A program made the position numbers and the translations under genes. A model generated the notes under the pieces. That model was given only the letters and a program-made list of their open reading frames with translations, made no database searches and was not told where the DNA came from. Below, one piece after another: positions 7,178 through 15,309 of a stretch of DNA of 25,832 nt (its first letter is position 1; each line of letters opens with the position of its first letter). The DNA is from DATLMR01 sp035634255. Lineage in GTDB: Bacteria > Acidobacteriota > Blastocatellia > UBA7656. The DNA lies in the NCBI GenBank assembly GCA_035634255.1, contig DASQDI010000080.1, positions 1 to 25,832 on the forward strand, written 5' to 3'.

Positions 7178-8104
7178 ATGACTATAGAAAAAATCGTGAT
7201 CGGAACGCGCGGGAGCAAGCTCGCGCTGTGGCAAACCAACTGGGTCAGGGACCGGATCAGGACTTTTTATCCTGACATGGAGGTCGAGGTCAGGATCATC
7301 TCCACCAAGGGGGACCGCGTCCTGAACGTTTCGCTCCCCAAGCTGGGCGAAGAGAGCAAGGGCCTGTTCACCAAAGAGCTGGAAGAAGCGATGCTAGACC
7401 GCCAGATAGACCTGGCCGTGCACAGCCTCAAGGACCTCCCGACGGAGCTTCCGCCGGGGCTTCACATCGGGGCGATCTCCGAGCGCGAGGACGTGAGGGA
7501 CGCTCTGGTGGCGCGGGGCGGGATCACGTCGTTCGACGACATTCCCGAGGGCGCGAGGGTCGGCACGAGCAGCCTCCGCAGGCAGGCGCAGATACTTGCG
7601 GCGCGGCGGGATTTGATACTCGACCCGGTCCGCGGCAACGTCGACACCCGGCTCGGCAAAGTCGATTCGGGCGAGTACGACGCCATCATCCTCGCCTCGG
7701 CGGGCCTCCGGAGGCTCGGGCTCGAAGGCAGGATCACCCAGTACATCCCCCGTGAATTCATGCTGCCCGCCGTGGGCCAGGGCGCGCTCGCTATCGAGAC
7801 GCGCTCCGACGACTCAGCGATCAACGAGGTCGTCGGCAAGCTGGATCACGAGCCGACCCGCCAGGCGTGCCGGTCCGAGCGCGCGCTTCTGAAAGGGCTC
7901 GGCGGAGGGTGCCTCGTGCCGATTGCGGCCCTCGGAATAATCGAGGGGGACAGGCTCAGCCTCAAGGGTCTCGTCGCGAGGGCGGACGGGTCGGAGATCG
8001 TGAGGGGGGAGGCCGAGGGCCCGCGCGGAGAGGCCGAAGTGATCGGGCTCCGGCTCGCGGAAGACCTGCTCGAACGCGGGGCGGGCCGCGTCCTCAACCG
8101 CTGA
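7178..8104 (+). CDS. hemC: Porphobilinogen deaminase (hydroxymethylbilane synthase)
   Basis: HemC joins four porphobilinogens into hydroxymethylbilane in the cytosol. At 308 residues it has normal length. Landmarks are IGTRGSKLALWQT at 8-20, the catalytic Asp86 in VHSLKDLPT, the cofactor-binding stretch GTSSLRRQAQ at 129-138, RGNVDTRL at 152-159 and Cys245 in GGGCLVPIAALG, which carries the dipyrromethane cofactor. It is third in the hemX-like/hemA/hemC operon. hemB, hemD and hemL are not in the window, and the gene ends facing a convergent sigma factor gene 41 bp away. The upstream ribosome-binding site is weak. Confidence 0.96.
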   Translation: MTIEKIVIGTRGSKLALWQTNWVRDRIRTFYPDMEVEVRIISTKGDRVLNVSLPKLGEESKGLFTKELEEAMLDRQIDLAVHSLKDLPTELPPGLHIGAISEREDVRDALVARGGITSFDDIPEGARVGTSSLRRQAQILAARRDLILDPVRGNVDTRLGKVDSGEYDAIILASAGLRRLGLEGRITQYIPREFMLPAVGQGALAIETRSDDSAINEVVGKLDHEPTRQACRSERALLKGLGGGCLVPIAALGIIEGDRLSLKGLVARADGSEIVRGEAEGPRGEAEVIGLRLAEDLLERGAGRVLNR

Positions 8105-8145
8105 GGCCGGGGAGGGATTCGTTAAGACGTTTTCGAATGATCAGG

Positions 8146-9195
8146 TCAGCGCGAGCGGCCGGGCGGCTCAAGCAGCGGCCTGACCTTCTTCAGAATTCGA
8201 TTCAGTATCGAGCCGACGCTGATGGCGGAGATGTCAAGGTTCATCACCCGCGTGATCTCTTCGAGCGTCAGCCCTTCATAAAAGCGATACTTGAATATCA
8301 TGATGTCGCGGTCCCGGTTCTTTCCGCCGACCGACTTCCTGAGCGCATACTCCACCTCTTCCATGACGAAAGAGAGGTCGCTGTCGACCATCGGCTTGCC
8401 GTCGAGGCGGCCGACCGCCTGATTGAGCAGGGGGCTGTCGCCGCTGTTCTCGAGCAGGGCGTCGAGGGAGAAGCTCACCTTCGGCCTCTTCTGCGCGCGC
8501 ATCTCGCGGAAATAATCTTTGACGACGTTTATCGAGATCATGGAGAGGTATTGATAGATGGAGTTTTCGTGCTCGCCCTCGAAGCGGTCGAGCGCCCGGT
8601 TGCGGTCTTCGACCAGACGCATGTACACGGCCTGCACGAGGTCCTCTATCAGGTCTTCGGGGAACTGCGGCTTCCGGTCCGTCTCCTCGCGCGCCTTCTG
8701 GAAGAAGGTCTTGACCACGCTCGATTTGATCGTTGAGTTGTACCGCCGCACGAACTCTTTCCAGGCCGCGTCATCCGGGGGGCGGCGCGAGCACTGGCTG
8801 AGCAGGTCGGTCACGCTCCATTCGGTTATCACGAGGCTCGGGCGTCTGGCCTGCTCGGTCCCGCCCTCCGGCCTGTCGCCCGACACCTTAACGGCCACCC
8901 TTTTTATCCACGGCCATGCCTTATGCTCCCGAAATTTCTCCTCGCTCCACTTCTCCTGCTGGGAGGCTTCGTGACAGGCTTCGCACAGGCATATCACGTC
9001 CTCCACAGCCACCACGCGGGTTTGCCTCCAGGAAACGAAGCAGCCCATCTCGAGAGAACATCCCGCCCCGCAGACCGCGCATTTGTGCCCGGATTCAATC
9101 AGCACCAATTCCTTGATATTGATCGGGATCACGGCCTGGTTGGACATCCTGGGATACCTTTTGATCCGACTATTTTCTTCCCTACGACTCACCAT
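8146..9195 (-). CDS. ECF-type sigma factor with N-terminal degenerate HNH-like zinc finger
   Basis: This 349-residue protein joins two modules. Residues about 28-95 look like an HNH-type treble-clef finger: CAVCGA (Cys39, Cys42), then CLCEACHEAS (Cys71, Cys74, His75). The central His-His pair of HNH nucleases is missing (MGCFVSWRQT instead), so cutting is unlikely while zinc binding is plausible. Extra Cys46 and Cys52 could be redox-active. Residues about 145-237 match sigma region 2 (DLIEDLVQAVYMRLVED, then YLSMISINVVKDYFREMRAQ). Residues about 295-342 match region 4 (YRFYEGLTLEEITRVMNLD with a helix-turn-helix). It should direct RNA polymerase to its own promoters, with the finger as sensor or DNA/protein contact; this is inference. 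No anti-sigma gene is adjacent. An ATG at 9147 (MSNQAVIP) is an alternative start. Confidence 0.85.
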   Translation of the reverse strand: MVSRREENSRIKRYPRMSNQAVIPINIKELVLIESGHKCAVCGAGCSLEMGCFVSWRQTRVVAVEDVICLCEACHEASQQEKWSEEKFREHKAWPWIKRVAVKVSGDRPEGGTEQARRPSLVITEWSVTDLLSQCSRRPPDDAAWKEFVRRYNSTIKSSVVKTFFQKAREETDRKPQFPEDLIEDLVQAVYMRLVEDRNRALDRFEGEHENSIYQYLSMISINVVKDYFREMRAQKRPKVSFSLDALLENSGDSPLLNQAVGRLDGKPMVDSDLSFVMEEVEYALRKSVGGKNRDRDIMIFKYRFYEGLTLEEITRVMNLDISAISVGSILNRILKKVRPLLEPPGRSR

Positions 9196-9212
9196 AGAAT
9201 TAGAAACGATCT

Positions 9213-9240
9213 AAGGCTCCATGATAACCGCATGGACCTT
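9213..9240 (-). promoter_or_regulatory. Leader hairpin of the sigma factor gene
   Basis: On the minus strand AAGGTCCATG pairs with CATGGAGCCTT (one bulged G) across a 7-nt loop. It sits 18-45 nt before the start at 9195. The stem contains a possible ribosome-binding site and the ATG of a 14-codon upstream mini-ORF (9233-9189) whose TGA overlaps the first two codons of the main gene. This suggests attenuated or coupled translation. Confidence 0.4.
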
Positions 9241-9262
9241 GACCGGCCCTCGTAATTCCAGA

Positions 9263-9268
9263 ATTATA
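9263..9268 (-). promoter_or_regulatory. Candidate -10 element (TATAAT) for the sigma factor gene
   Basis: A perfect TATAAT lies on the minus strand about 68 nt before the start codon. No good -35 sequence is found at 16-18 bp. A 10-bp palindrome CTTTCGAAAG (9299-9308) lies about 30 bp upstream and could bind an activator. Confidence 0.4.
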
Positions 9269-9378
9269 CTCGCGCTATCGAAAAGTACAGGGATTTAACT
9301 TTCGAAAGATCAAGCCATTCCTCTCAGAAACTGAAAGACCACCGGACTGAGGAGAACCATCGGCATTAAGCGGCTGTG

Positions 9379-9408
9379 AGTATAGCAAAGGGGTAACTGA
9401 TATAACAA
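9379..9408 (-). promoter_or_regulatory. Second candidate promoter upstream of the sigma factor gene
   Basis: On the minus strand TTGTTA (9403-9408) and TATACT (9379-9384) are 18 bp apart. The region also carries an 8-bp inverted repeat, GCAAAGGG (9385-9392) with CCCTTTGC (9420-9427). This repeat has no T-run and so is not a clear terminator for thiD. This is the rest of the 257-bp non-coding gap between thiD and the sigma gene. Confidence 0.35.
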
Positions 9409-9452
9409 AGAGTTTCTAGCCCTTTGCCAAATTTAATGCGAACGCGCGCCGC

Positions 9453-10262
9453 CTACCCGGCCTCAAATCCGCCGGGGAAATGGTTGAGCGGCCCGTGCCC
9501 CTTCCCCAGCCCCGGAGCCGTGCGGATGGCTTCCACAATATAACGCTTGGCGACGGGGACCGCTTCCCGCAACGTCTTCCCTCGCGCGAGCAGGCAGGCG
9601 AGGGCCGAGGCGAGCGAGCACCCTGTCCCATGCGTGTTCCGCGAAGAGACCCTCTCCGAATCGAACTGGGTCGCCCCGTCGGAATCGACGAGGAGGTCGG
9701 TCGCCGCCTCCGACAGCATGTCGCCCCCCTTAACCAGCACGGCGCGCGGGCCGAGTCCGAGGATGGACCGCCCCGCCTCTTCCATCGTCGCCCTGTCAAT
9801 TATCCGTATGCCGGTTATCCGTTCGACCTCGGCCGCATTCGGAGTGACCACCGAAGCCAGGGGGAATAGGGAGCGGACCAGTTCCCGCAGGGCGTCGTCG
9901 TCGATGAGATCGAAGCCGCTCGTGCTCCTGACCACGGGATCGACTACGACGTGGGGGATCGATTTTGAGGAGACGGTCTCTGAGACGGCCCGAATGACCT
10001 CAAGGCTCGGCAGCATGCCGGTCTTGATCGCGGAGAAATCGAAGTCATCGAATAACGGGTGAAGCTGCCCCAGGACGGCCTCGGCCGGTTGGTTATAAGC
10101 CCCGAAGACGCCTTGAGTGTTCTGAAGCGTCAGGCTCGTTATGGCGACGGCCCCGTAACAGCCGAAAGCCCCTATGGTCTTAACGTCGGCGAGGACGCCG
10201 GCCCCGCCAGAAGGGTCGAAGCCCGCGATCACGAGGATGGCTTTCTGTCTCTCTCCGGGCAT
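9453..10262 (-). CDS. thiD: Hydroxymethylpyrimidine/phosphomethylpyrimidine kinase
   Basis: ThiD phosphorylates HMP and HMP-phosphate with ATP to give HMP-pyrophosphate, one of the two halves joined by ThiE. The 269-residue protein is a ribokinase-fold kinase: IAGFDPSGGAG at 13-23, the substrate loop after it (GCYGAVAITSLTLQNT), VVDPVV in the middle, and the anion-hole signature NTHGTGCSLASA near 210-221. It is the last gene of the long minus-strand series and follows thiE by 33 bp, so the two enzymes of the coupling branch are probably co-expressed. The ribosome-binding site is weak. No thiM or extra C-terminal domain is fused. Confidence 0.95.
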   Translation of the reverse strand: MPGERQKAILVIAGFDPSGGAGVLADVKTIGAFGCYGAVAITSLTLQNTQGVFGAYNQPAEAVLGQLHPLFDDFDFSAIKTGMLPSLEVIRAVSETVSSKSIPHVVVDPVVRSTSGFDLIDDDALRELVRSLFPLASVVTPNAAEVERITGIRIIDRATMEEAGRSILGLGPRAVLVKGGDMLSEAATDLLVDSDGATQFDSERVSSRNTHGTGCSLASALACLLARGKTLREAVPVAKRYIVEAIRTAPGLGKGHGPLNHFPGGFEAG

Positions 10263-10295
10263 AGTCTGCTCTCTATGGATTGAAGGGTCCAGGCC

Positions 10296-10955
10296 CTACG
10301 ACCCGGAGCCCGCGGCTCCGAAGCCCTTGATCGTTTTTACGAGACCCGCCATATCTTCGCCCCCGGCGAAAAGGGATATGGCCGCGACGCCCGAGGCCCC
10401 GGCTTCGAGCGCCTGACGGAAGTTGCCGAGCTTTACTCCGCCGAGCGCGATCACGGGGATGCTCAGGCGGCCCGACACTCTTCGCAGGGCCTCGACCCCG
10501 ACGGGCGGCCCGAAGGCCCTCTTGCTCTCGGTGTCGAAGACGGGGCCGAAGACGACGAAGTCCGCCCCTCCCTGCTCCGCCGCCATCGCCTCTCCCATGT
10601 TATGCGTCGAGACGCCCACGGCCATTTCGGGGCCGAAGACTTCCCTGACGACCCGCGCGGGCAGGGACCGCGTGGTCAGGTGGACCCCCGCCGACGCGCA
10701 CGCCGCGACATCCGCCCTGTCGTTGACGAGCATCCGCACGCCCCGCGCCCGCGCCTCCGGGACGACGGCTTCGGCGATTGAGTACAGCTCGCGAGTAGGG
10801 AGGTCGCGCTCGCGAATCTGGATCATATCCACTCCGGCTTTTATTGCTGATGAGACGAACTCGATAAGGCTGTTTACCTGAGTCTTACTGTTCGTGAGAG
10901 GAAGCATCCGCCGGTCGGTTATCAGGTAGACTAGAGGGCTCGAATATTTTGCCAT
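10296..10955 (-). CDS. thiE: Thiamine-phosphate synthase
   Basis: ThiE condenses HMP-PP with the carboxylated thiazole phosphate to form thiamine phosphate. It is a TIM-barrel enzyme; from the proposed start it has 219 residues. Signatures are LVYLITDRR at the N-terminus, MIQIRERDLPTRE, LVNDRADVA, GVHLTTRSL, VGVSTHNMGEA, FVVFGPVFDTESK and PVIALGGV. I chose ATG at 10955 (MAKYSSPLVYLITD) because GGAG lies 4 nt before it; TTG at 10979 would add eight residues. The start lies 71 nt inside the 3' end of the upstream membrane-protein gene in another frame, so translation of the two is probably coupled. thiD follows at once. Confidence 0.94.
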   Translation of the reverse strand: MAKYSSPLVYLITDRRMLPLTNSKTQVNSLIEFVSSAIKAGVDMIQIRERDLPTRELYSIAEAVVPEARARGVRMLVNDRADVAACASAGVHLTTRSLPARVVREVFGPEMAVGVSTHNMGEAMAAEQGGADFVVFGPVFDTESKRAFGPPVGVEALRRVSGRLSIPVIALGGVKLGNFRQALEAGASGVAAISLFAGGEDMAGLVKTIKGFGAAGSGS

Positions 10956-11247
10956 CAGGCTCCGCACCCTGCCACTCAACTTGAAAAGTCTGCACAGTCT
11001 TTTTGAAGTTCTTCACTTCAAGGATTCCCATCGCGACATTCAACACCCCGAGCCCCGTGACGGCCCCTCGGAAATACCCGCTGGTCACGAAGCGCGCGAG
11101 CCCCGGCGAGTCGAGCCTCTCGGCGGCGAGGAAGAGTAGGTAGTTTTGGTTCCAGGAAGGGTAATTTATCCACGGCAGCAGGATAAGCAACGCGCCTATC
11201 TCGAAGCAGATCAGGATGAAGAATATAATTGTAAGCTTCGCCGACAT
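10885..11247 (-). CDS. Small two-helix membrane protein of unknown function
   Basis: I do not recognise the family. The 120-residue product starts MSAKLTIIFF and has a hydrophobic helix at about 5-26 and an aromatic periplasm-like stretch (LPWINYPSWNQNYLLFLAAE). A second helix follows (GYFRGAVTGLGVLNVAMGILE), then a polar tail (about 80-120). The frame is open upstream to a GTG at 11310, but that extension (rich in Gly, His, Arg) looks non-coding. Neither start has a clear ribosome-binding site. It lies between the large TPR gene (74 bp upstream) and thiE, whose 5' end overlaps its last 71 nt. A membrane partner of the TPR protein is possible, but only from position. Confidence 0.6.
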   Translation of the reverse strand: MSAKLTIIFFILICFEIGALLILLPWINYPSWNQNYLLFLAAERLDSPGLARFVTSGYFRGAVTGLGVLNVAMGILEVKNFKKTVQTFQVEWQGAEPDGKIFEPSSLPDNRPADASSHEQ

Positions 11248-11321
11248 ATTTGGTGAGCGGTTATGAAAAGTGGCGGCCGGACCGCAATGCTGCCCTCGCC
11301 CGTCGCTCACCAGTCACGTTA

Positions 11322-14300
11322 TCATGCGCCCCTCGCCGCCTGCAACTGCTTTATTTTATCGCCCACCTGCCTGTAATTCACGTCTATGCCGTAGACCTGC
11401 ATGAAGGCGTCGATGGCCTTGTCGATCTCGCTCAGCTCTTCGTAGCAGAGCCCTATCTCGAACCGGAGGGCCTGATACTCCTCCTCCGGCCTGTTGGGGA
11501 TCTTGAGCCCGCGCTCGAACCACATGACGGCCACCTTCGGCATGCCCTTGCGGTTGAAGCAGACCCCGAGCATGTGGCAGCACTGGAAGTAATTGCCTTC
11601 CATGTCTTCGAGCGCGGCGGCCTTGAAGGCCATCTGGAATTGCTCGATGGCCTCGTCGAGCAGGTCCATGTCCTTGTAAGCGAGGCCCAGGCTGTAATGG
11701 GTCTCGTAATCGATCCCCGGCTTCAGGTCGCCCGTGTTCCCCTTAAGCTCTTCGAGCATCTCCTGTAGCTCGCTCTCGACGGCGCTCCCGCCGGCCCCGG
11801 CCTCGTGGAAAGATTCCTCGGGGCTCGCGGACGGCTCGTCGAAGGCCGGCGTTCGGACCGGCTCCTGCCCGGGCTCGGGGATTCGGGGAGGGGCGGCATT
11901 TTCGAACGTCGAGTCGATGGAAGAGACTATGGATTCGATAAGGTCGGCCGTGCCGATGGCCCTTTCGGGGTTGATGACGAGAGGCCCTGTGGCCGGGCGC
12001 AGGGCGTCGAACGCCGTGCCGCTCAGCAGCTCGCTCACGGATGGCAGCTCGCTCGTGTTCCACTGGACCATAAGGTCGGCGTCGAGTGGGGCCGAATCTT
12101 TCTGCACGAGGAAGGGGAGGAAATTCTTGCGCTCGCCTTCCTGCGGCCCTCTGGAGAGAGAGACCCTGAAATCTTTCGGGTCTTCTTCCTCTTTCGCGGG
12201 GAGGTCTTCTTCGACCTTCATGTTCAGCCCGTGAGCGTGAGGACCGTTCTCCTTGTCGCCGTTGTACGCCGCGTCCGTGTCGGGCAGGAATAGATTGCCG
12301 AAGGAATGCTCCGAGCTACCTACGGTCGAATCGAAGCCCGAGGCGGCCTGCCCCTGAACGGCCCCCGAAGACGGCTCGCCCCAACCCGCGGCGGGCGAAG
12401 GCTGCTCGACCGGCACCGCGAAGCCCTTGCCGAAAGCGGAGTCCGCCTCGGGCGCGCCCGCGCTGATTCCGAGCCGCTTGTACCGGGCCAGAATCTCCGG
12501 GTGATCCCCGTGCTCTTCCCTGAGGCGGGTCAAAGTATCTCTGGCGATCTCGACGTAGCCCTGAGCGATGTAAAAATCGATCCCCTCGAGCTCATCCCGG
12601 AGCAGGCTGCTCATCGTATCGGAAGGCAGCTCGCTCGTGGAACTGAAGAGGTTCGCGGCCGGCCTCGCCTCGGACTCGGCCTGAAGAGGGTCACCCACAA
12701 GAGTGTCGCTGTACCTGAAGCCCTGCGCGGGGCTGGCGGGGGGGTTATTGCCATTCACGGGACCGGAAGCGGGCCGAGCGCCTTCCGGGATCGTCACGAA
12801 TCCCGTCTGGTCGGTGAGCGTGCCCGTTTGATAACGACTTAGGTCTAGGCCGTTCGAGCCTTCCTGAATCTCGAACCCTCCGGGGTTATTGAGCAGGGGG
12901 TGATTCATCGGAGAGTCGCCCGCCTGTTCGAACCCCGGCGCGCTCTGCCCACCCGTGAACCAGTCCACCTCTTTGCGGCCCTCTCTGGGCGGGGCCGGAG
13001 TTTCGAGCAGGGGGTTAAGCTGATGGGCCTCGGTCACGTAATCGCTCGCGCGGGACGACTCGCCGCGCCCTTCGTAGATGCGCGCGAGTTCGAGGCATTC
13101 GGCGGCCGCTTTCTCCGTCATCCCCGCCCGCAGATAGATGTCCTTCAGCTTCAGGTGGATTTGAAGGTTGTCCGGCGTGTGGGTGAGCATCTCCGTCAGC
13201 ATGTGAACGGCGTGGTCGATCTGCCCGTGGCCGGCCATGATCTCGGCCTCGGAAATCTGCCGGATCACGAAGGCGTCATCGAAGGCCGCGGATTCGTAAT
13301 CGAGCGGGCCGGTCGCCCGCACGACCTCCGGCGAGTCCCCCTCGACGATGTCGCGCACGCCAAGGTTATAAAGCCTCTGCAGGTGCAGGGACTCGTCGGG
13401 CTCCAGACGCACAAGCTCCTTGAGGGCGGCGATGGCCTCCTCGTCCTGGCCCTTCCGCATCGCGGCCTCCGCGAGCGAGTTGAGAGTGGATATAAGGTTG
13501 TGGTCTTCGCGGATCCGCATGAAGATTTGCGCGAGTCTCTTCAAAGAGCCGATGTGGTTCATCTCCCGGTCGAGCACGCGGCGCAGAAAGTCTATGGCCT
13601 TGTCCTCTTCGCGCTTCGAGATCAGAACGTCGAGGCACCCGTCTATCTGCTCGGCCGCGCGGTCCAGGTCCCCGATTTGCAGGAACCGCCTGCCCACTTC
13701 GAGAAGGTAGTGGTAGCGGTTTCTATCCAGCTCGACGAGGCTGAGAAACGTCCGCTCGGCCTCATCCATCAGCCCCGCCGAGAGGTACGTGCGCCCGAGT
13801 ATGGTGAGCAGCTCAACGTCTCCGGGGTTCTTCTCGAATGCGTCGTAGAGGATGTTGATCGCGCGGTCGGCCTGCCCCTGCTGCGTGTAGATCGTGGCGA
13901 TTGCCGTCAGCCCCTGCCGGCTCTCCGGGTTGATGGCGATGGCTTTGAGGTTCGCGCTCAACGCCTGCTCGATGTCGCCCTTCCTCAGGAACTCCGCCCC
14001 GGTCATGATGAAGGCGTCGTGCGCGAGTTCATCCATCCCCTCGCGCGAATAGATTTCGCCGAGCTTCATGCGGACGGAGGTGTTGGTCGGGTCGAGGTCG
14101 GCTATCTTCTGGTAGGCTTCAAGAGCCTTGCGGGTCTGCCCCGCCCTGGCGAATGCGTCCGCGACCTGAAGGTATTGCTGCCTCGCCTCCACCAGAAGCC
14201 CCTGCTGCGAGTAGAGGTTTGCGAGCTTCATCGAAGTGTCGACGTTGGTCGGGTCGAGCTTCGATATCTTCTTCAGCATCGCGATTGCTTTCAGAGTGAA

Positions 14301-14519
14301 CCCGCTCTCGCGGTAGCTCTCGGCGATGCGAGAAAAATTGCGTATGGCGTCCTGAATCTTCCCGGCCCGAACGTAGAGGTCGCCCAGAGTGTTTATGGTG
14401 GTAAGGTCGGAGGGGTCCGCGTCGACCACTTTCCGATACTCATCTATTGCCGCAGGTATCTTGCCCTGAAGAACGTACTTCTCCGCAGTGCGTAAGACCT
14501 TAGACTTATTAAGAGACAT
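11322..14519 (-). CDS. Large tetratricopeptide repeat scaffold protein
   Basis: The product is 1065 residues with no signal peptide. Residues about 8-500 are an almost continuous array of TPR helices (for example YRKVVDADPSDLTTINTLGD, YQKIADLDPTNTSVRMKLGE). A Pro/Ser/Gly/Glu-rich linker of about 430 residues follows, itself containing a short helical repeat near 642-685 (DELEGIDFYIAQGYVEIARD) like the one in motility and polarity proteins. A second TPR block at about 936-1060 ends the protein. Such proteins are scaffolds; proteins of this kind are common in Acidobacteria and Deltaproteobacteria and are sometimes linked to motility or cell polarity. The exact partner is unknown. GGAGGGG 3 nt before ATG 14519 sets the start. 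It sits between rnhB and a small membrane protein. Confidence 0.88.
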   Translation of the reverse strand: MSLNKSKVLRTAEKYVLQGKIPAAIDEYRKVVDADPSDLTTINTLGDLYVRAGKIQDAIRNFSRIAESYRESGFTLKAIAMLKKISKLDPTNVDTSMKLANLYSQQGLLVEARQQYLQVADAFARAGQTRKALEAYQKIADLDPTNTSVRMKLGEIYSREGMDELAHDAFIMTGAEFLRKGDIEQALSANLKAIAINPESRQGLTAIATIYTQQGQADRAINILYDAFEKNPGDVELLTILGRTYLSAGLMDEAERTFLSLVELDRNRYHYLLEVGRRFLQIGDLDRAAEQIDGCLDVLISKREEDKAIDFLRRVLDREMNHIGSLKRLAQIFMRIREDHNLISTLNSLAEAAMRKGQDEEAIAALKELVRLEPDESLHLQRLYNLGVRDIVEGDSPEVVRATGPLDYESAAFDDAFVIRQISEAEIMAGHGQIDHAVHMLTEMLTHTPDNLQIHLKLKDIYLRAGMTEKAAAECLELARIYEGRGESSRASDYVTEAHQLNPLLETPAPPREGRKEVDWFTGGQSAPGFEQAGDSPMNHPLLNNPGGFEIQEGSNGLDLSRYQTGTLTDQTGFVTIPEGARPASGPVNGNNPPASPAQGFRYSDTLVGDPLQAESEARPAANLFSSTSELPSDTMSSLLRDELEGIDFYIAQGYVEIARDTLTRLREEHGDHPEILARYKRLGISAGAPEADSAFGKGFAVPVEQPSPAAGWGEPSSGAVQGQAASGFDSTVGSSEHSFGNLFLPDTDAAYNGDKENGPHAHGLNMKVEEDLPAKEEEDPKDFRVSLSRGPQEGERKNFLPFLVQKDSAPLDADLMVQWNTSELPSVSELLSGTAFDALRPATGPLVINPERAIGTADLIESIVSSIDSTFENAAPPRIPEPGQEPVRTPAFDEPSASPEESFHEAGAGGSAVESELQEMLEELKGNTGDLKPGIDYETHYSLGLAYKDMDLLDEAIEQFQMAFKAAALEDMEGNYFQCCHMLGVCFNRKGMPKVAVMWFERGLKIPNRPEEEYQALRFEIGLCYEELSEIDKAIDAFMQVYGIDVNYRQVGDKIKQLQAARGA

Positions 14520-14545
14520 ATCCCCTCCGTATACACTCTTCCTGA

Positions 14546-14561
14546 TGAGGCTGGAGCCTCA
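14546..14561 (-). promoter_or_regulatory. Hairpin in the leader of the TPR gene
   Basis: TGAGGCT (14546-14552) and AGCCTCA (14555-14561) form a compact stem about 27 nt before the TPR start codon. No T-run follows on either strand. It could act as an RNA stabiliser or attenuator between rnhB and the TPR gene. Confidence 0.3.
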
Positions 14562-14602
14562 GTCACTCTTTTGATTTGGCCGGGGGGCAATAGCGGGGTG
14601 CC

Positions 14603-15268
14603 TTATTTCAGATTCGGAAGCGAAGACAGGGGAACCTCTTCTCTGCTCAAGTCCAGTACGCCTTGCTGCGCTTGAACTCCGTTAAACGTGAGCCGGTGGA
14701 TGGCCGACGGGCCGAGCCGCGCAATCGCTTCCTGATGGGCGCGGGTGTTGTACCCGACGTGGGAAGCGAATCCGTACCCTGGGTAATGCAGGTCATACTC
14801 TCTCATCCAGCCGTCGCGCGAAACCTTGGCAAGAATGGAGGCCGCGGCCACGGACACTGACAGGCCATCGCCTTTAATTATAGGTTGTTGAGGGCAGTTG
14901 ATTTGGGGGAGCCTGAAACGCCCGTCTATTAAAACATACTCGGCGGGCGGTTGCAATCCTTTTACTGCCAGCGTCATGGCCTCAAGAGAGGCGCGGTGGA
15001 TGTTTATCCTGTCGATCTCGAAATGCTCGATGCGGGCGACGGAAAAAGAGACGGCCCGGCGCTCGATCTCGCAGGCCAGGCGCTCGCGCTGGCCCCTGGT
15101 GAGCTTCTTCGAATCGTTAATCCCTTCCGGGACATCTTCGAGGTTGAGGATGACGGCCGCCGCCACGACCGGCCCGGCGACCGCCCCTCGCCCGACCTCG
15201 TCAACCCCCGCGATCAGGGTGAAGCCTTCGGGCGTTAGACTCTTTTCGAATGTTGTGTCACACGCCAT
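14603..15268 (-). CDS. rnhB: Ribonuclease HII
   Basis: RNase HII cuts RNA in RNA-DNA hybrids and removes single ribonucleotides from DNA. The 221-residue protein shows the type 2 signature GVDEVGRGAVAGPVVAAAVI (21-40). The acidic active site is visible: Asp23, Glu24, Asp115 in VLIDGR and Asp134 in IIKGD. SVAAASILAKVSRD and the YPGYGFASHVGYNT loop follow. It has normal length. The gene lies 41 bp after thiG and 83 bp before the TPR gene in the same direction, so it is probably carried in their transcript without a functional link to thiamin synthesis. No strong ribosome-binding site is seen close to the ATG. Confidence 0.96.
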   Translation of the reverse strand: MACDTTFEKSLTPEGFTLIAGVDEVGRGAVAGPVVAAAVILNLEDVPEGINDSKKLTRGQRERLACEIERRAVSFSVARIEHFEIDRINIHRASLEAMTLAVKGLQPPAEYVLIDGRFRLPQINCPQQPIIKGDGLSVSVAAASILAKVSRDGWMREYDLHYPGYGFASHVGYNTRAHQEAIARLGPSAIHRLTFNGVQAQQGVLDLSREEVPLSSLPNLK

Positions 15269-15309
15269 GCCAGATCGATGGGCCGACCCTCCGGGCCGAT
15301 GACAAAGTA

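Noticed and set aside
8146..9195. Active HNH endonuclease
   Set aside because: The catalytic His-His part is missing, and most of the protein is a sigma factor.
9385..9427. Terminator for thiD
   Set aside because: The 8-bp inverted repeat has a 27-nt loop and no T-run on the minus strand.
12900..14495. 531-codon open frame antisense to the TPR gene
   Set aside because: Same reason: Arg/Val/His/Leu-rich shadow of a real repeat-rich coding sequence on the other strand.
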